Below are positions 1 through 8,998 of a stretch of 29,855 bases of DNA, piece by piece. Location of the stretch: NCBI GenBank assembly GCA_027972325.1, contig JAPMOS010000316.1, positions 1 through 29,855 of the forward strand, written 5' to 3'. Source of the stretch: Paratrimastix pyriformis (lineage: Eukaryota; Preaxostyla; Paratrimastigidae). Positions within the stretch are counted from its first letter, which is position 1. Each line of letters opens with the position of its first letter. Made by a program: the position numbers and the translations under genes. Under the pieces are notes generated by a model, which had not been told where the DNA came from, did not search any database, and was given only the letters and a program-made list of their open reading frames with translations.

Positions 1-101
1 GTTATTGTAGTGAAATATTCATCACCATGAAGCTTAATCAACTCCTGTAGGAGTTCAAATAGCGCCCTATCAATCTTAACTGGATGCTTATCACAATTCA
101 T
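1..101 (-). CDS. Small Polinton subterminal protein, partial copy
   Basis: This is the N-terminal part of the small protein found whole at 16838-17008, here on the minus strand and running off the window start. It begins with the ATG at 99-101. The predicted product starts MNCDKHPVKIDRALFELLQE and resembles nothing I recognise. Conservation of the frame between the two copies is weak support for it being a real gene, because the two copies are nearly identical at DNA level anyway. Confidence 0.4.
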   Translation of the reverse strand, partial: MNCDKHPVKIDRALFELLQELIKLHGDEYFTTI

Positions 102-702
102 TCTCTATATACTAACTATAGATAATTATTTTTTCTTCAAATACCTTTACATGTTAATCAACTGCTATCACTCGTTCACTATTTCATTGAGTTAGCCTCA
201 GTAGCTCATTGAATTATCCTCTTAAAACACTCAGAGCTCAAATGATGAAACGCTGTTTTTATCTCTTTGAAATAGAAGGTAAATCTGATTGATTTCTCTT
301 TCAATTCATGTCAAAGCTGAGTAAATTTTCGCTTTAAGGGCTCGGTGCTGAAATCAAATTTCATATTGTTTTATCATTTTGTCATACTTTTCCATTTTCT
401 TAGAATCAATTATATTCGATGATTCAATCAAAAAGAATGCATTATTTACTTAAGATTGATGCATTATTTAATGATCACTTTTGAAAAGCACTTTTGTCAC
501 AATTTTATTTTGAATGAAGAGATAAGCTGTTTCTGATTGAATTCTCTTTCGTTTGATGCTTAAGATGATTGAATTGTTTGATTTGACAAAAATGGCAAAA
601 TAATTTCTGGGACAAAAAATGGAAAAAAATTGAAAATGCATGGAGAATTCGCTTTTGCCTCTAATTTCGTTTGTAGCTCGAATGAATTGATGCTTAAATC
701 AT

Positions 703-976
703 TCCAAGCTGATTAAAATAAAATGCTCGTTTTACTTAAAACATTGAGAAAAAGATTTTGCTCTGAAGAATTCGATTTTTGCCTCAAATAACGTTTGTAG
801 CTCGAGAAAATTAATGCTTAAATCATTCAAAGCTGATAAAATAAAATGCTCCTTTTCGATAAAATATAATGAGAAAAAGATTTTGTTCTGAAGAAATTTT
901 TGCCTCAAATATCAACGCAAGCGTGAAAAATTGTGTGTGAAAATCGCTTGTCTCAGAACTCTCCTTTATAACTACT
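703..976. repeat. Terminal inverted repeat of the first Polinton copy
   Basis: The segment matches the right TIR of the full element (27177-27456) in the same orientation and the left TIR (15948-16232) in inverse orientation. It ends in CTCCTTTATAACTACT. Inside it, two related units of about 127 bp lie in tandem, each containing the words TTTTGCCTCAAAT and GTTTGTAGCTCGA. Small length differences among the three TIR copies lie mainly in A/T runs. Confidence 0.88.
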
Positions 977-1180
977 ATCACACCACCGGCTTCCGCCGCC
1001 GGGTCCGGCCCCGCTGGGGAGCAGCCCCGGGACCCGAGAAAGAGCGACGGACCCACAGCCCCTCAATGCAACTCGAAGTTGGCTCAACAGGAGAGCGCTC
1101 CACTGCAGTGCTGGTGACCCGGGTTCGACCCCGGCCGGGCCCGTAGCCCTTTTCGACTTCGAGTCGTCTCTTCCCCACTT
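977..1180. other. GC-rich flank between Polinton tip and LINE
   Basis: Base composition changes abruptly from AT-rich to GC-rich at 977. No convincing protein gene is seen. The only notable content is the tRNA-like unit at 1071-1164. The 5' boundary of the LINE cannot be fixed: it may begin anywhere from 977 to about 1180. Confidence 0.6.
1071..1164 (+). ncRNA. tRNA-like Pol III promoter unit (degenerate tRNA or SINE head)
   Basis: An A-box-like word, TTGGCTCAACAGG, starts at 1079. It forms a possible D-arm stem, GCTC with GAGC. A B-box, GGTTCGACC, lies at 1122-1130, and a TTTT stretch that could end Pol III transcription lies at 1150-1153. The anticodon arm does not pair well and the T-stem is imperfect, so this is not a clean functional tRNA. 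A perfect 9-bp inverted repeat (1071-1079 with 1156-1164, ACTCGAAGT) encloses the unit. It lies just upstream of the LINE and could be its promoter, its target, or an unrelated SINE relic. Confidence 0.4.
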
Positions 1181-1408
1181 ATGGGGATGGAGCCCACCGG
1201 TCTCGGCTCCCCGGACGAGCCCGAAGTGAGCTCTGGCGCAACTAGTGTCTCCCGAGGCCTGTTCCTCCCCTCCCAAGAACCACTGGCCCCGGCCCTCCCT
1301 TCTCACAGCAAGGAGCCTGAAGACCACCCTCCGAGTCCGGGGACTCGCGGTGTGCCACGGCTGCCGCCGACCCAGCAGACGCGCAACGAGAACAGCCCGA
1401 GGCAGCCA

Positions 1409-1918
1409 CACCAGCAGCAGCAGGCCCAGCAGCAGGCCCAGCAGCAGCAGCAGGCAGCAGCAGGCCCAACAGCGGCAGGCCCAGCAGCAGGCCCAGCAGC
1501 AGCAGGCCCAGCAGCAGGCCAGCAGCAGGTCCAACAGCGGCAGGCCAGCAGCGGCAGGCCAACAGCAACAGGCCCAGCAGCAGCAGGCCCAGCAGCAGCA
1601 GGCCCAGCAACAGCAGGCCCAGCAACAGCAGCAGCAGGCCCAGCAACAGCAGCAGCAGGCCCAGCAGCAGCAAGCCCAGCAACAGCAGCAGCAGGCCCAA
1701 CAGCAGCAGGCCCAGCAGCAGGCCCAGCAGCAGCAGGCCCAGCAGCAGCAGGCCCAGCAGCAGCAGGCCCAGCAGCAGCAGCAGCAGCGGCGGCGGCAGC
1801 GGCAGCGGCAGCAGCAACAGCAGCAGGCCCAGCAGGCCCAGCAGCAGCCCAGCAGCAGCAGGCCCAGCAGCAGCAGCAGCAGGCCAGCAGCAGCAGGCCC
1901 AGCAGCAGCAGGCCCAGC
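1409..1918 (+). repeat. CAG/GCC minisatellite (CAGCAGCAGGCC units)
   Basis: About 500 bp is built from variants of CAGCAGCAGGCC and CAGCAGGCC. All units are multiples of three, so every frame stays open. One plus frame gives runs of Gln with Ala (QQQAQQQ), another gives Ala-Gly-Pro, and the minus strand gives Leu/Gly or Cys/Trp/Ala runs. Gln/Ala is the likeliest coding reading because it leads towards the peptidase-like region. Strand slippage explains its irregularity. It probably forms a disordered N-terminal tract of the LINE protein. Confidence 0.85.
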
Positions 1919-2039
1919 TCCCCCCGCCGCTCGACGAGGCCTCAGAGGCCACGGGCAGCGGCGGGTCGTCCGCTCACCGACAAGAGCAGCGCCACCCATA
2001 CACCACCGCCCAGCAAGTCGCTGCCCCCCATCCCCCTCA

Positions 2040-3091
2040 TCTCAGGCGAGGACATCGAGACCCTGCTCGAACCCAACGCGCCCGACGACGTGCTCGACGA
2101 CATCCTGTGGCAAGTGCCGGCTGACTGGTACTGGTCTTGCCTGCGTGGCCTCGGCGCATCGTGCCCCGCGGCAAGTTGAGCGAGCCGGACAGACGGAGGG
2201 CCTGATCAGCGCACTTCGTCGACACGGCAAGGCTCTCACGCTCGGGGACCTCCTCCGCCTCGCCGCGGCGACTCGACCGTCCACCCGATCAAGCTCTGGA
2301 CACCGTCCCCTGGCCACACCAGAACCACCGCCTTCGCCTCAGCGGCGGATCCCGGCCGGGGTGACGAATGACGACGGCCAGTCGTGCGCGTACGCGGCGA
2401 CGGTGCCTGGCCGGCCTTCGCCTTCGCGCCCCGGCCCAGTCGAGGCGTCGCTTCGGGGCACACCGTCCTCCGAGGTCATCGGGGCGGCCGTCGCCGCGGC
2501 GGCGCACCCCTCAACAACGACGGCGGTGGACATTCGGCCTGTGGTGACCGCCGTCAGCCGAGACATGCCGCACATCAGGGGCCCGGCGGGGCGCCTACGC
2601 GGACGCCTCGGAACTCATGCTCGCGGTGCTCTCCGCCGCAAGGAGGCCAGACTTGTTCCGAGCCTCGTCGCGGGGACTTCTCTGTGCGCGAAGTGCGGAG
2701 CGGCGACATCCTGGGAGACCCCGAGAGCACCTTCCTGCTGGCGAGCAGCCTGGACCCCTGCGAGTTGACAAGTGCTCCTGCGGTGGCCAGCTGCGGGAAC
2801 TGTCGGCCGTCAAGCCTGCCCCGGTGCTGGTCGTCACGGTGGACAAGCTCGCGGGTGTCATTGCACGTGCGTTCAAGACGGGACGCCTGGAACGGGAGGG
2901 CTGGCCGAGCTTCCGCCTCGTCGGGGGCTGAGGCACATTGGCTCCCCACCACTGGCCACGAAACGGCCATTTTCAGGACCAACGACGGGGCCCTCTTCGA
3001 CCTCTCCGGGACGAGGAGGACCGAGGTCACAACGAGTGACGTCGAGGAGGGCCTCCGCCTCCTTGTTTTGTGGTGGAGAGGGATGTCACCA
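2040..3091 (+). pseudogene. USP-like (family C19) cysteine peptidase region of the LINE
   Basis: Spread over three frames in the right order are the marks of a ubiquitin-specific protease fold. There is a Cys box, NDDGQSCAYAAT (Cys at 2385-2387), then DASELMLAVL near 2600-2630, resembling the DAxEF helix. Zinc-finger-like pairs follow: CAKCG near 2686 and CSCGG near 2776. After these come a strand PAPVLVVTVDKL near 2820-2855 and a His box with GHETAIFRTNDG near 2953-2990, ending in LLVLWWR. The frame changes between these blocks, at least three times. Some LINE clades carry Ulp1 or OTU cysteine proteases (NeSL-1, Dualen); a USP type is not one I know. The peptidase assignment is by motif order only. 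Confidence 0.5.
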
Positions 3092-3452
3092 CCGCCGCAA
3101 CGATTCTCAAGGCGGCCCCTGGGCAGCAGCTCCGGCGCCCACCCCATCCCGTCTCACGACCAAGCGGCACTGCCCACCCCGGCTACTCCACCCACCTCAG
3201 CAGCACCATCGGCCCCGACAGCAGTCCGTGACGCAGAGAGCGACCCGACCCAGCCCCGTCGGCCCCCGCCCACCCCACCCCAGTGGCCCAGCAGGCCGGC
3301 CCAGGGAGCAGCTCCTTGCCCCTCCCGTCGACCGGCCCGCCTCACCCGCAGACGTCAGCCCCTCCCCGAGCGACCAGGCCACCACCAACACGCCCGAGGA
3401 GGAACACCAGGACCACACGGGCGCACCGCTCAACCACAACCGGCCCCGCAGC

Positions 3453-3935
3453 AGCGAGGACTTCGTGATCTTCTACCCCGGGGCCGCCAGGAGATGGACA
3501 AGGGGCCCAAGCCCGTCGCTGTCTGGAGCCGCAGGGGTGGACGTGGGCGTCCTTCGCGAGCCGCGCCGAAGCCGAATCGGCGATGCAGACGGCCACCCGG
3601 AAGGCGATGTGGGCCAAGTCAACTGCCGAGCGCCTCGGCATTCGCGTGGAGGCCCGCCGTCGCCGACACACACCCGGCACGCCAACAGGGGACACCGACC
3701 GGCCGGCCACAGGCCGAGGGGCCCGTTCGAGCTCTACTTCCCCGACGGAGCCCCGGATGGCCTCACCCCTGCCCCCACCGCAGTCCGAACCTCCCGTGAG
3801 GGCCAAGCTTGGGCGGTGTTCTCCTCGCTGGAGGATGCCACGGCGGCCCGAGCCGGCGCGAGCACACGTGTGGCCTGGTCGAAGGCCACGGCGGCGCGGC
3901 TCAACCTCCCGCCAGAGGCGACGAGCCCACGACTC
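3453..3935 (+). CDS. LINE region with a tandemly duplicated domain of about 70 residues
   Basis: Two related modules follow each other. The first starts at FVIFYPG (Phe codon 3462), with TWASF at 3541 and MWAKSTAERLGI at about 3607. The second starts at FELYFPDG (Phe codon 3726), with AWAVF at 3807 and AWSKATAARLNL at 3873. The two Trp codons are 66 bases apart in both modules, and the first Phe to first Trp distance is 82 and 84 bases, which shows one frame slip inside the first module. The pattern (beta strand, then amphipathic helix with W-[SA]-K) could be a small nucleic-acid-binding fold, but I do not recognise the family. Confidence 0.55.
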
Positions 3936-4536
3936 CCGCAAGCGCCTTCAACAGTCAGCCCCACGGCGGCAGGGGCGCCCGCCTCGGGCGGGCGGGGTTG
4001 CAGCGGGCGGCGGCGGCCACACCCGCGGGGCAACGGCCATCCGCGCGGAGAACACCGAGACCGACGACGAGGCCGGGACCGACGAGGCCGAGACTGGGCC
4101 TCGCGGTGCCACGCAGAGAAGGCGGCGAGCCCGAGGGGATCCCGCCGCCGAGGCCCCACGGGGATCCCACTGACCTGGGCACAGGTGGAGGCTCTCCAAC
4201 CCCTGAGGAACGCCCGAGCCAGAACTGTGCGACCGATCCGCCCCGGGATGCGCGGACCAGCGAGCACTCTCCCACCGACAAACGCCATGGGCTACCCCCC
4301 CGAGACCGTATTCATCCTTCCCAACAGCATGCCCATGGCCCAGCTCACCCTTGCCGATGGCCGCCCCTTTCGCCACTAAGTCGGGGACCACCGACAAGTC
4401 GGGTCCGGTGCCTGGTCCCCCGCCCCGCCACCACCCTGGAGCCAGCCACCCCTCCCAGTGCGCGGCCGCCACCAGCTGCCTCCACCTCTCCCGCCAAGCA
4501 CCCAACACCCCGACCGGGCCACCCCGCCACACGAGC

Positions 4537-4990
4537 ATGGAGGGCAAGGTACCCACCCTGTACCTGCTCTCCGACCGAAGACGCCATGTGTATGTCGGAA
4601 CGACTGTCAACCTCACCCACCGGGTCCTCCAGCACAACGGCCTGCTCGCCGGGGGCGCACAGCAGACCCAGGGCCACCGGTGGCACCTCCTGGCCGCGTG
4701 CTGGGGCCCCCCGCTGGAGCAGATCAGGCAGCTGGAGGACCTCCTGCACCGCCCGGACTCTGGCTGCGGCTTCCGCAAACCCGTCACCGTCAAACAGACT
4801 GTAGGGGCCCTCTGCTCCCTCCTCGCTCGCCTCAAGCTCCACCGTGCTCACCTGCATCTTGTCGCCCCGATCCGCACCGACCTCGCCACGGCCGTAACCG
4901 GCTGCACGGTGACACATGGACCCCTTCTCCACACCTTCCCACCCGAGGCCCCAACCGCCGGCCGAGGCTCCTCATCGACAACCTCAGCAG
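4537..4990 (+). CDS. GIY-YIG endonuclease domain of the LINE
   Basis: From the ATG at 4537 the protein reads TLYLLSDRRRHVYVGTT, which fits the GIY-YIG signature (Y-L-L and Y-V-G). It is followed by NLTHRVLQHN with the expected Arg and His, then GGAQQTQGHRW and a helix LRQLEDLLHR-like segment whose Glu would be the metal-binding residue. The order, with the GGA..T...W segment, is closest to the SLX1-like subgroup. The nuclease would nick DNA. It lies upstream of a basic linker and the RT, where APE nucleases sit in many LINEs. GIY-YIG is well known in Penelope-like elements but not, to my knowledge, in LINEs with an R2-type nuclease. The frame stays open to beyond 5500, though its sense past about 4990 is doubtful. 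Confidence 0.75.
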
Positions 4991-5169
4991 GGACCCCTCC
5001 GGCAGCGTCGCCCTCCCAGGCCCGAGGCAGCCGCGCTCTCCGACCAGGAGCGCACCTCGCTCCGGGCCGCTGCCACCCTGACCGACCCGGAGGCCATCCT
5101 CGAGGCAGTCATCCCCGTCCTGGCCCAGCGGACTCCGGCCAGGCGCCCCCACCCACCAGGCCCCCGCGC

Positions 5170-5480
5170 CCCGCAGGTACCTCGGGGCCACTGCGGGCCG
5201 CCCGCGAGCGGGTGCGCCGCCTCCAGATCCGGCTGCGCGCACTGGGCCACGCGACGCGCCGTCCCCAGCACGCACCCCCTCGCCTCCTTCTCTCCTGGCG
5301 CAAGGCCCGGGCGAACCTGGCCACGGCCCGAGTCCGGACACGGACCGCAGCTGCCCGCACGGCCGCGCGCCAACAGTTGTCTTTGTTCTTCAAGAACAGG
5401 CGCAGATTCTTTGCCACCTTGGCCGGCGACACCCAGCGGCCGCCCTGCCCCATCTCCTGGCAACAGCTCAACGAGCACCA
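5170..5480 (+). CDS. Basic linker between GIY-YIG and RT
   Basis: One plus frame encodes a helical Arg/Ala-rich segment (RAARERVRRLQIRLRALG, then SWRKARANLATARVRTRTAAARTAARQQ as two pieces) followed by FFKNRRRFFATL and SWQQLNEHH. A basic helical stretch ending in an aromatic F-x-x-x-x-x-F pattern is usual between the endonuclease and RT of LINE ORF2-type proteins. It supports reading the GIY-YIG and the RT as one polyprotein and not as two neighbouring genes. Confidence 0.6.
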
Positions 5481-5599
5481 CAGCCGTGAGGCCGCCTCTG
5501 GTGGCCCCGAGCCTCCCACCCCGGCATCCCGTGGGCGACCCTGGCAGCGACAACCCCGCCCCTCACCCCGGCCGAGGCGGCGGCCCTCGAGCCGACATT

Positions 5600-7289
5600 T
5601 CCGAGCAAGAAGTGGTCGACCAGGTCGGCAAGGCCGCACCCCACACCGCGCCTGGCAGCGACGGGGCCGGCATCGACGCCCTCAAGCACCTAGTCAAGGA
5701 CCCGGCCCTCCTCGGCGCGCTGGTGGCTCTCCTCCGTGCCTGCTGGCAGACCAAGTCCACCCCTGCCCGCTGGCGCGCGAGCACGGCCGTGCTGCTCCTG
5801 AAGCGAGGCAAGGACCCCACGGCCGTCTCGAGTTGGCGCCACGTGGCCCTGTGCGACGTCCTGGCCAAACTGTACAGCGGCATCCTGGCGCACCGCCTCA
5901 CGGACTTCCTCGGCCATCCGGGCCGACTCGCCCTCTCAGCACGGCTTCGCGCCGGCGCTCGGCCCGTTGCTCCACGTCAGCACCCTGCTGGCCACCATGG
6001 AGAGCCGGCGGGTGGCCGGGGACCCTCTGCGCCTACTTTTTCTGGATTTGACGAATGCCTTCGGGTCGGTGGAAGCGTATGTCATCCGGAAAGGCCTGAG
6101 ATTGGCCGGCATCCCCGGCCACCTGCAGGCGGCCATCCTCGAGCTCTACCAGGGGCTCTCCATGACCTGGCGGGACTGCTACGACCGGGGCCGCCCCGAC
6201 GAGCCCCTCCCCAATCGCTCTTGAAAGGGGGTCAAACAAGGCGACGCACTGAGCCCGGTGGTGTTCCTCCTCGCCCTTGATCCGCTCCTCCGCTGGCTCG
6301 AGCTGCCCGACCCGACCCTGGGCCCGCTGGGTGCCGGCCTGGCCGGGGACCCCACCACCGCCGCCAGCTGCCAGGCCTTTGCCGACGATCTCGTGGTGAC
6401 CGCCGCCAGCGACGCGGCCCTGCGGGTGCTCTGCGCCAGGCTGGAGGCCTTCCTGGCCTGGGCCCGGCTGCGCCTGAATGCGAAGAAATGCGCCATCCTG
6501 GCCGCCGACAAGGGCCACGCCCAGCCGGGCTTCCTCCTGCAGCTCCAAGGTCAGCCCATCCCGGCCATGGGCGACACCACCACCTACACCTACCTGGGAT
6601 ACACCGTGCGCTTCGACGGCTCCTGGGACGACCACCTCCAGCGCATCACGGCCTCCTGGAACGACCGGCTGGCCCGCATCCATGCCTGCGCTCTGCCGCC
6701 CCTGGCGAAAATCGAGTGCGTCAGGGAATGGGCCTTCCCGACGCTACTCTATGGCATGACGGCGATTTGTCCATCGACGGAGCAGTGCCGCGCCCTCGAG
6801 GACGACCTGGCCCGGTACGCCTCCGCATGGCTCACGGGTCGCCCACTGAGGACCGACAAACGCTTCTTCCCGGGTGTCCCGCGCGACTTCCTCTTCCTTG
6901 CCGGCCAAGGCCCGGGCCTCCCGAGGATCGAGGCCTCCCTGCGCCAAGCCCACCTCTGCCTGATCGCCCGGCTCCTCACCCCGCCCCCCAACGGCCAGTT
7001 CATCGCCCAGTGGGAGCGCCCCAACGCCATGGCCCGGGCCTGGCGGCCGCCGCCCGACCCACGATATCCCCGCAACCCGCCCGCCGCCGCCCCACCAAAG
7101 GGGCTCGTGGCCCCACCCCCACGCAGCCTCTGGCAGTGGCTGGCCGAGGCGCAGACACGCCACTCGTTCACTCTGGCGCGGGGCCAGGGCGGGTGGCTGC
7201 TGACCAACCACCTGATCCGGGGTGGCCGACTGTTCCCCGCTGCCGGGGCAGTGACCCCGAGCCCGCGCGCCGCAAGGAGCTGCGCCTGA
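5600..7289 (+). CDS. Non-LTR reverse transcriptase domain
   Basis: The domain starts with TAPGSDGAGIDALKHLV and PARWRASTAVLLLKRGKDP (fingers), with the plus frame changing near 5930. The palm motif LLFLDLTNAFGSVEAY lies at about 6033-6083, VKQGDALSPVVFLL at about 6231, the catalytic FADDLVVTAAS at 6378-6410, and RLNAKKCAIL and YTYLGYTVRFDG after it. A thumb-like region follows to the stop at 7287-7289. An in-frame TGA at 6222-6224 sits between the conserved fingers/palm blocks. The GxxLSP and FADD forms are those of LINE-type RTs, not of LTR or Penelope RTs. It copies the element RNA at the nicked target. Confidence 0.9.
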
Positions 7290-7790
7290 TGAAAGTTGTC
7301 GATGTCCTCCGCGCCATGCCCGCCGATGCCATCCAGGTCTACACCGACGGGTCCTTCGAGTGCGGCCCTGAGGGCCAGCTCCGCGGGGGCGCCGCCGCGG
7401 TCCTGATCCACCCCGACGGCCGCGCACTGTCGTTGCGCCGCACCCTCCAGTGGCCCACAAGCAACGCCCAGGCCGAGATCGAGGCCATCCGGCTGGCCAT
7501 CGACCTCCTCGGCCGGGAGCGGGTCGGCCGAGACCGGTGCGTGCTGCTGCTGTCGGACAGCGAGTACGCCCTCGGTGCCCTGTGCCGCGCCACCTGCCTG
7601 ACCCAGTCGCAGCAGGAGGTCCTCCGACTCCGGGACGAGCTGGTCTCCCGGTGGCCGCGCCTCCTCTGCCATCACGTGCCCTCCCACGTGGACGCGGTGG
7701 CCCCGGCTGCCCCCACCTGTGGGGCAATTTGCAGGCCGACCGGCTGGCCGGCGAGGCCGCGGCAGCCCGCCCACCGACAAGGCCGGCCCG
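7288..7790 (+). CDS. RNase H domain of the LINE
   Basis: The domain directly follows the RT region in another frame. It shows IQVYTDGSF (Asp codon 7346-7348), AEIEAIRLAIDLL (catalytic Glu), and LLLSDSEYAL (catalytic Asp). In a third frame near 7721-7750 comes NLQADRLAGEAA, which supplies the final Asp. The four acidic residues are in the canonical order of RNase HI. A frame change lies near 7700. It would remove element RNA from the RNA-DNA hybrid. RNase H is common in I, R1-like and Dualen-type LINEs but unusual beside an R2-type nuclease. Confidence 0.85.
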
Positions 7791-8039
7791 CCACCCCCAT
7801 CCAACAGGGCTTGGCCTGCCCGCCGGAGATGCCCTTCCGCCCCTCGGGCCCCAAGGACGCCCCATTGCCGTACCCCACCCGACCCTTCACGCTCGCGGTG
7901 GCCCGGGGATTCTGCCAGGCCCTCCAGTGCGAGGAGGAGGCCCGCGGCTGGGCCCCGGCGCAGCCGATTCTCCTCGGGGTCACCCTGGACGGCCTCGAGC
8001 AAAGCTGGCCGCGCCCGCCTGGCGCCAGCAGGCCGCCCC

Positions 8040-8820
8040 GACTGGAAGGTGCGCCGGCTCGTCTGGCTGCTGTTCGGCACCTTCCCCACCCTGCAAACCA
8101 TTCGGTGCCGATACGCGCGGAAGGCCTCAGCATCTGCCGGCGACGCCCCCGGTGGGGTCACCTGCCCACTCTGCCACGGCGGCCCCGAGACCATGTCCCA
8201 CCTGCTGTCCGGCTGCGGCAGGTACCACGACTTCTACACGGCCCGCCACGACCGTGTGGTCCGCCGACTCTGGGCCTGGTTCGGCGGGCAACGCGACTGG
8301 GTCACGCGGCATTATATGGGCGTGTCGGCAACCAACTGTGCGCCCGCCTTCCCACCCACCCTGCTGGCCAAGCTCCCCGCCGCCCTCCGCGACGTGCACC
8401 CCGACCTGGTGTTGCAGTCCCGTGGCTCTGACGGCACCTGGTGGCTGCTCGACGTGGCCATCACTGGCCAGACCCACGACTGGCCGGCGCGGGCGGCGGC
8501 CAAGGCGGCCCACTACGTCGCCCTCTGCCAGGCCGTCACGGAGGCCACCGGGCAGCCCTGCCGCGCGGTGCCGGTGATCTTGTCGGCCCGAGGGACCGTG
8601 CCCCGGGCCACATGCCAGGCCCTGTCGCGGCTGACACCGGCCGACCCCTGCCGCGCGAACCGACCTCCAGCGGGCCCTCTCCTCCGTCTCGACCCTTCTG
8701 GTTCGGGACGCCCTCGCGCTCATGACCATGCGCAACGGCGCAGCTGCCGCGGCGGGCCCCGCGCCCTGGCCACGCCGTAGCGGCCGCCCAGGGCCCACGA
8801 CCCGCCCCACCCGCCCCTGA
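8040..8820 (+). CDS. CCHC finger and R2-type restriction-like endonuclease
   Basis: In one open frame, DWKVRRLVWLLFGTFPTLQ leads to CPLCHGGPETMSHLLSGCGRY, a C-x2-C-x7-H-x4-C finger at about 8164-8226. The segment PDLVLQ begins at about 8401, followed by WWLLDVAI (Asp codon 8451-8453) and AAAKAAHYVAL near 8497. This PD, D, K-x3-Y series matches the restriction-like endonuclease of R2, NeSL and related site-specific LINEs. The frame drifts near 8650, and the probable C-terminus, with RALSSVSTLLVRDALALM, ends at the stop near 8818-8820. The nuclease would nick the target DNA to prime reverse transcription. Confidence 0.8.
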
Positions 8821-8998
8821 GCACCCCTCCCCATCACCCACACCCATCACTGGGCGGCCCCGCCAGGCGGGCCCCGGCCGGGAGGAGCCACCATACGGGT
8901 CATTTGGCCCGGCCCCCCCCGGAGTGTAACGCATGGCGCGAAGGCGCGAGTAACCTTTCTTCTTGAACTTGTCGCCTGCGCCCTCGCAAATACACAGC
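8821..8998. other. LINE 3' UTR or spacer
   Basis: A GC-rich stretch with runs of C and a short direct word GGCGCGA (near 8936 and 8943), but no poly(A) tail, no clear terminal repeat and no gene. The 3' end of the LINE probably lies in here, because composition becomes more balanced after about 8950. Confidence 0.5.

Larger units (their letters stand above)
1..976 (-). mobile_element. Polinton-like element, left end only, reverse orientation
   Basis: This stretch is the reverse complement of 15948-16941, with only a low percentage of differences, several of them in homopolymer runs. It is therefore the left (integrase-side) end of a second Polinton-like copy whose body lies outside the window. 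Its outer tip is the ACTACT at 971-976, followed by GC-rich flank. The outermost part, about 703-976, is the terminal inverted repeat. The rest is AT-rich subterminal DNA without genes, apart from a small reading frame cut by the window start. The near-identity to the second copy implies recent activity. Confidence 0.9.
1181..8820 (+). mobile_element. LINE-type retrotransposon with GIY-YIG, RT, RNase H and R2-type endonuclease
   Basis: A GC-rich unit of about 7.6 kb encodes, in order: a Gln/Ala-rich repeat region, a USP-like peptidase region, a duplicated domain of unknown role, a GIY-YIG nuclease, a basic linker, a non-LTR reverse transcriptase (FADD box), RNase H, a CCHC finger and a PD-(D)-K restriction-like endonuclease. 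RT followed by CCHC and RLE is the signature of the R2/NeSL/Utopia side of the LINE tree, while RNase H is typical of APE-type clades and of Dualen. The frame changes several times and one in-frame TGA interrupts the RT, so this copy is either decayed or contains sequencing indels. No poly(A) tail or target-site duplication was identified. The 3' end is placed at the probable last stop near 8820, and the 3' UTR may run to about 8950. Confidence 0.8.

Noticed and set aside
953-1999. Long minus-strand frame with CWACCC and LLLLLG repeats
   Set aside because: It is the complement of the CAGCAGGCC minisatellite. It extends across the Polinton tip and lacks any non-repeat domain.
4537-7289. Penelope-like element (GIY-YIG plus RT)
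   Set aside because: The RT has LINE-type FADD and QGxxLSP blocks and is followed by RNase H, a CCHC finger and an R2-type nuclease, and the GIY-YIG lies upstream of the RT with an SLX1-like form.
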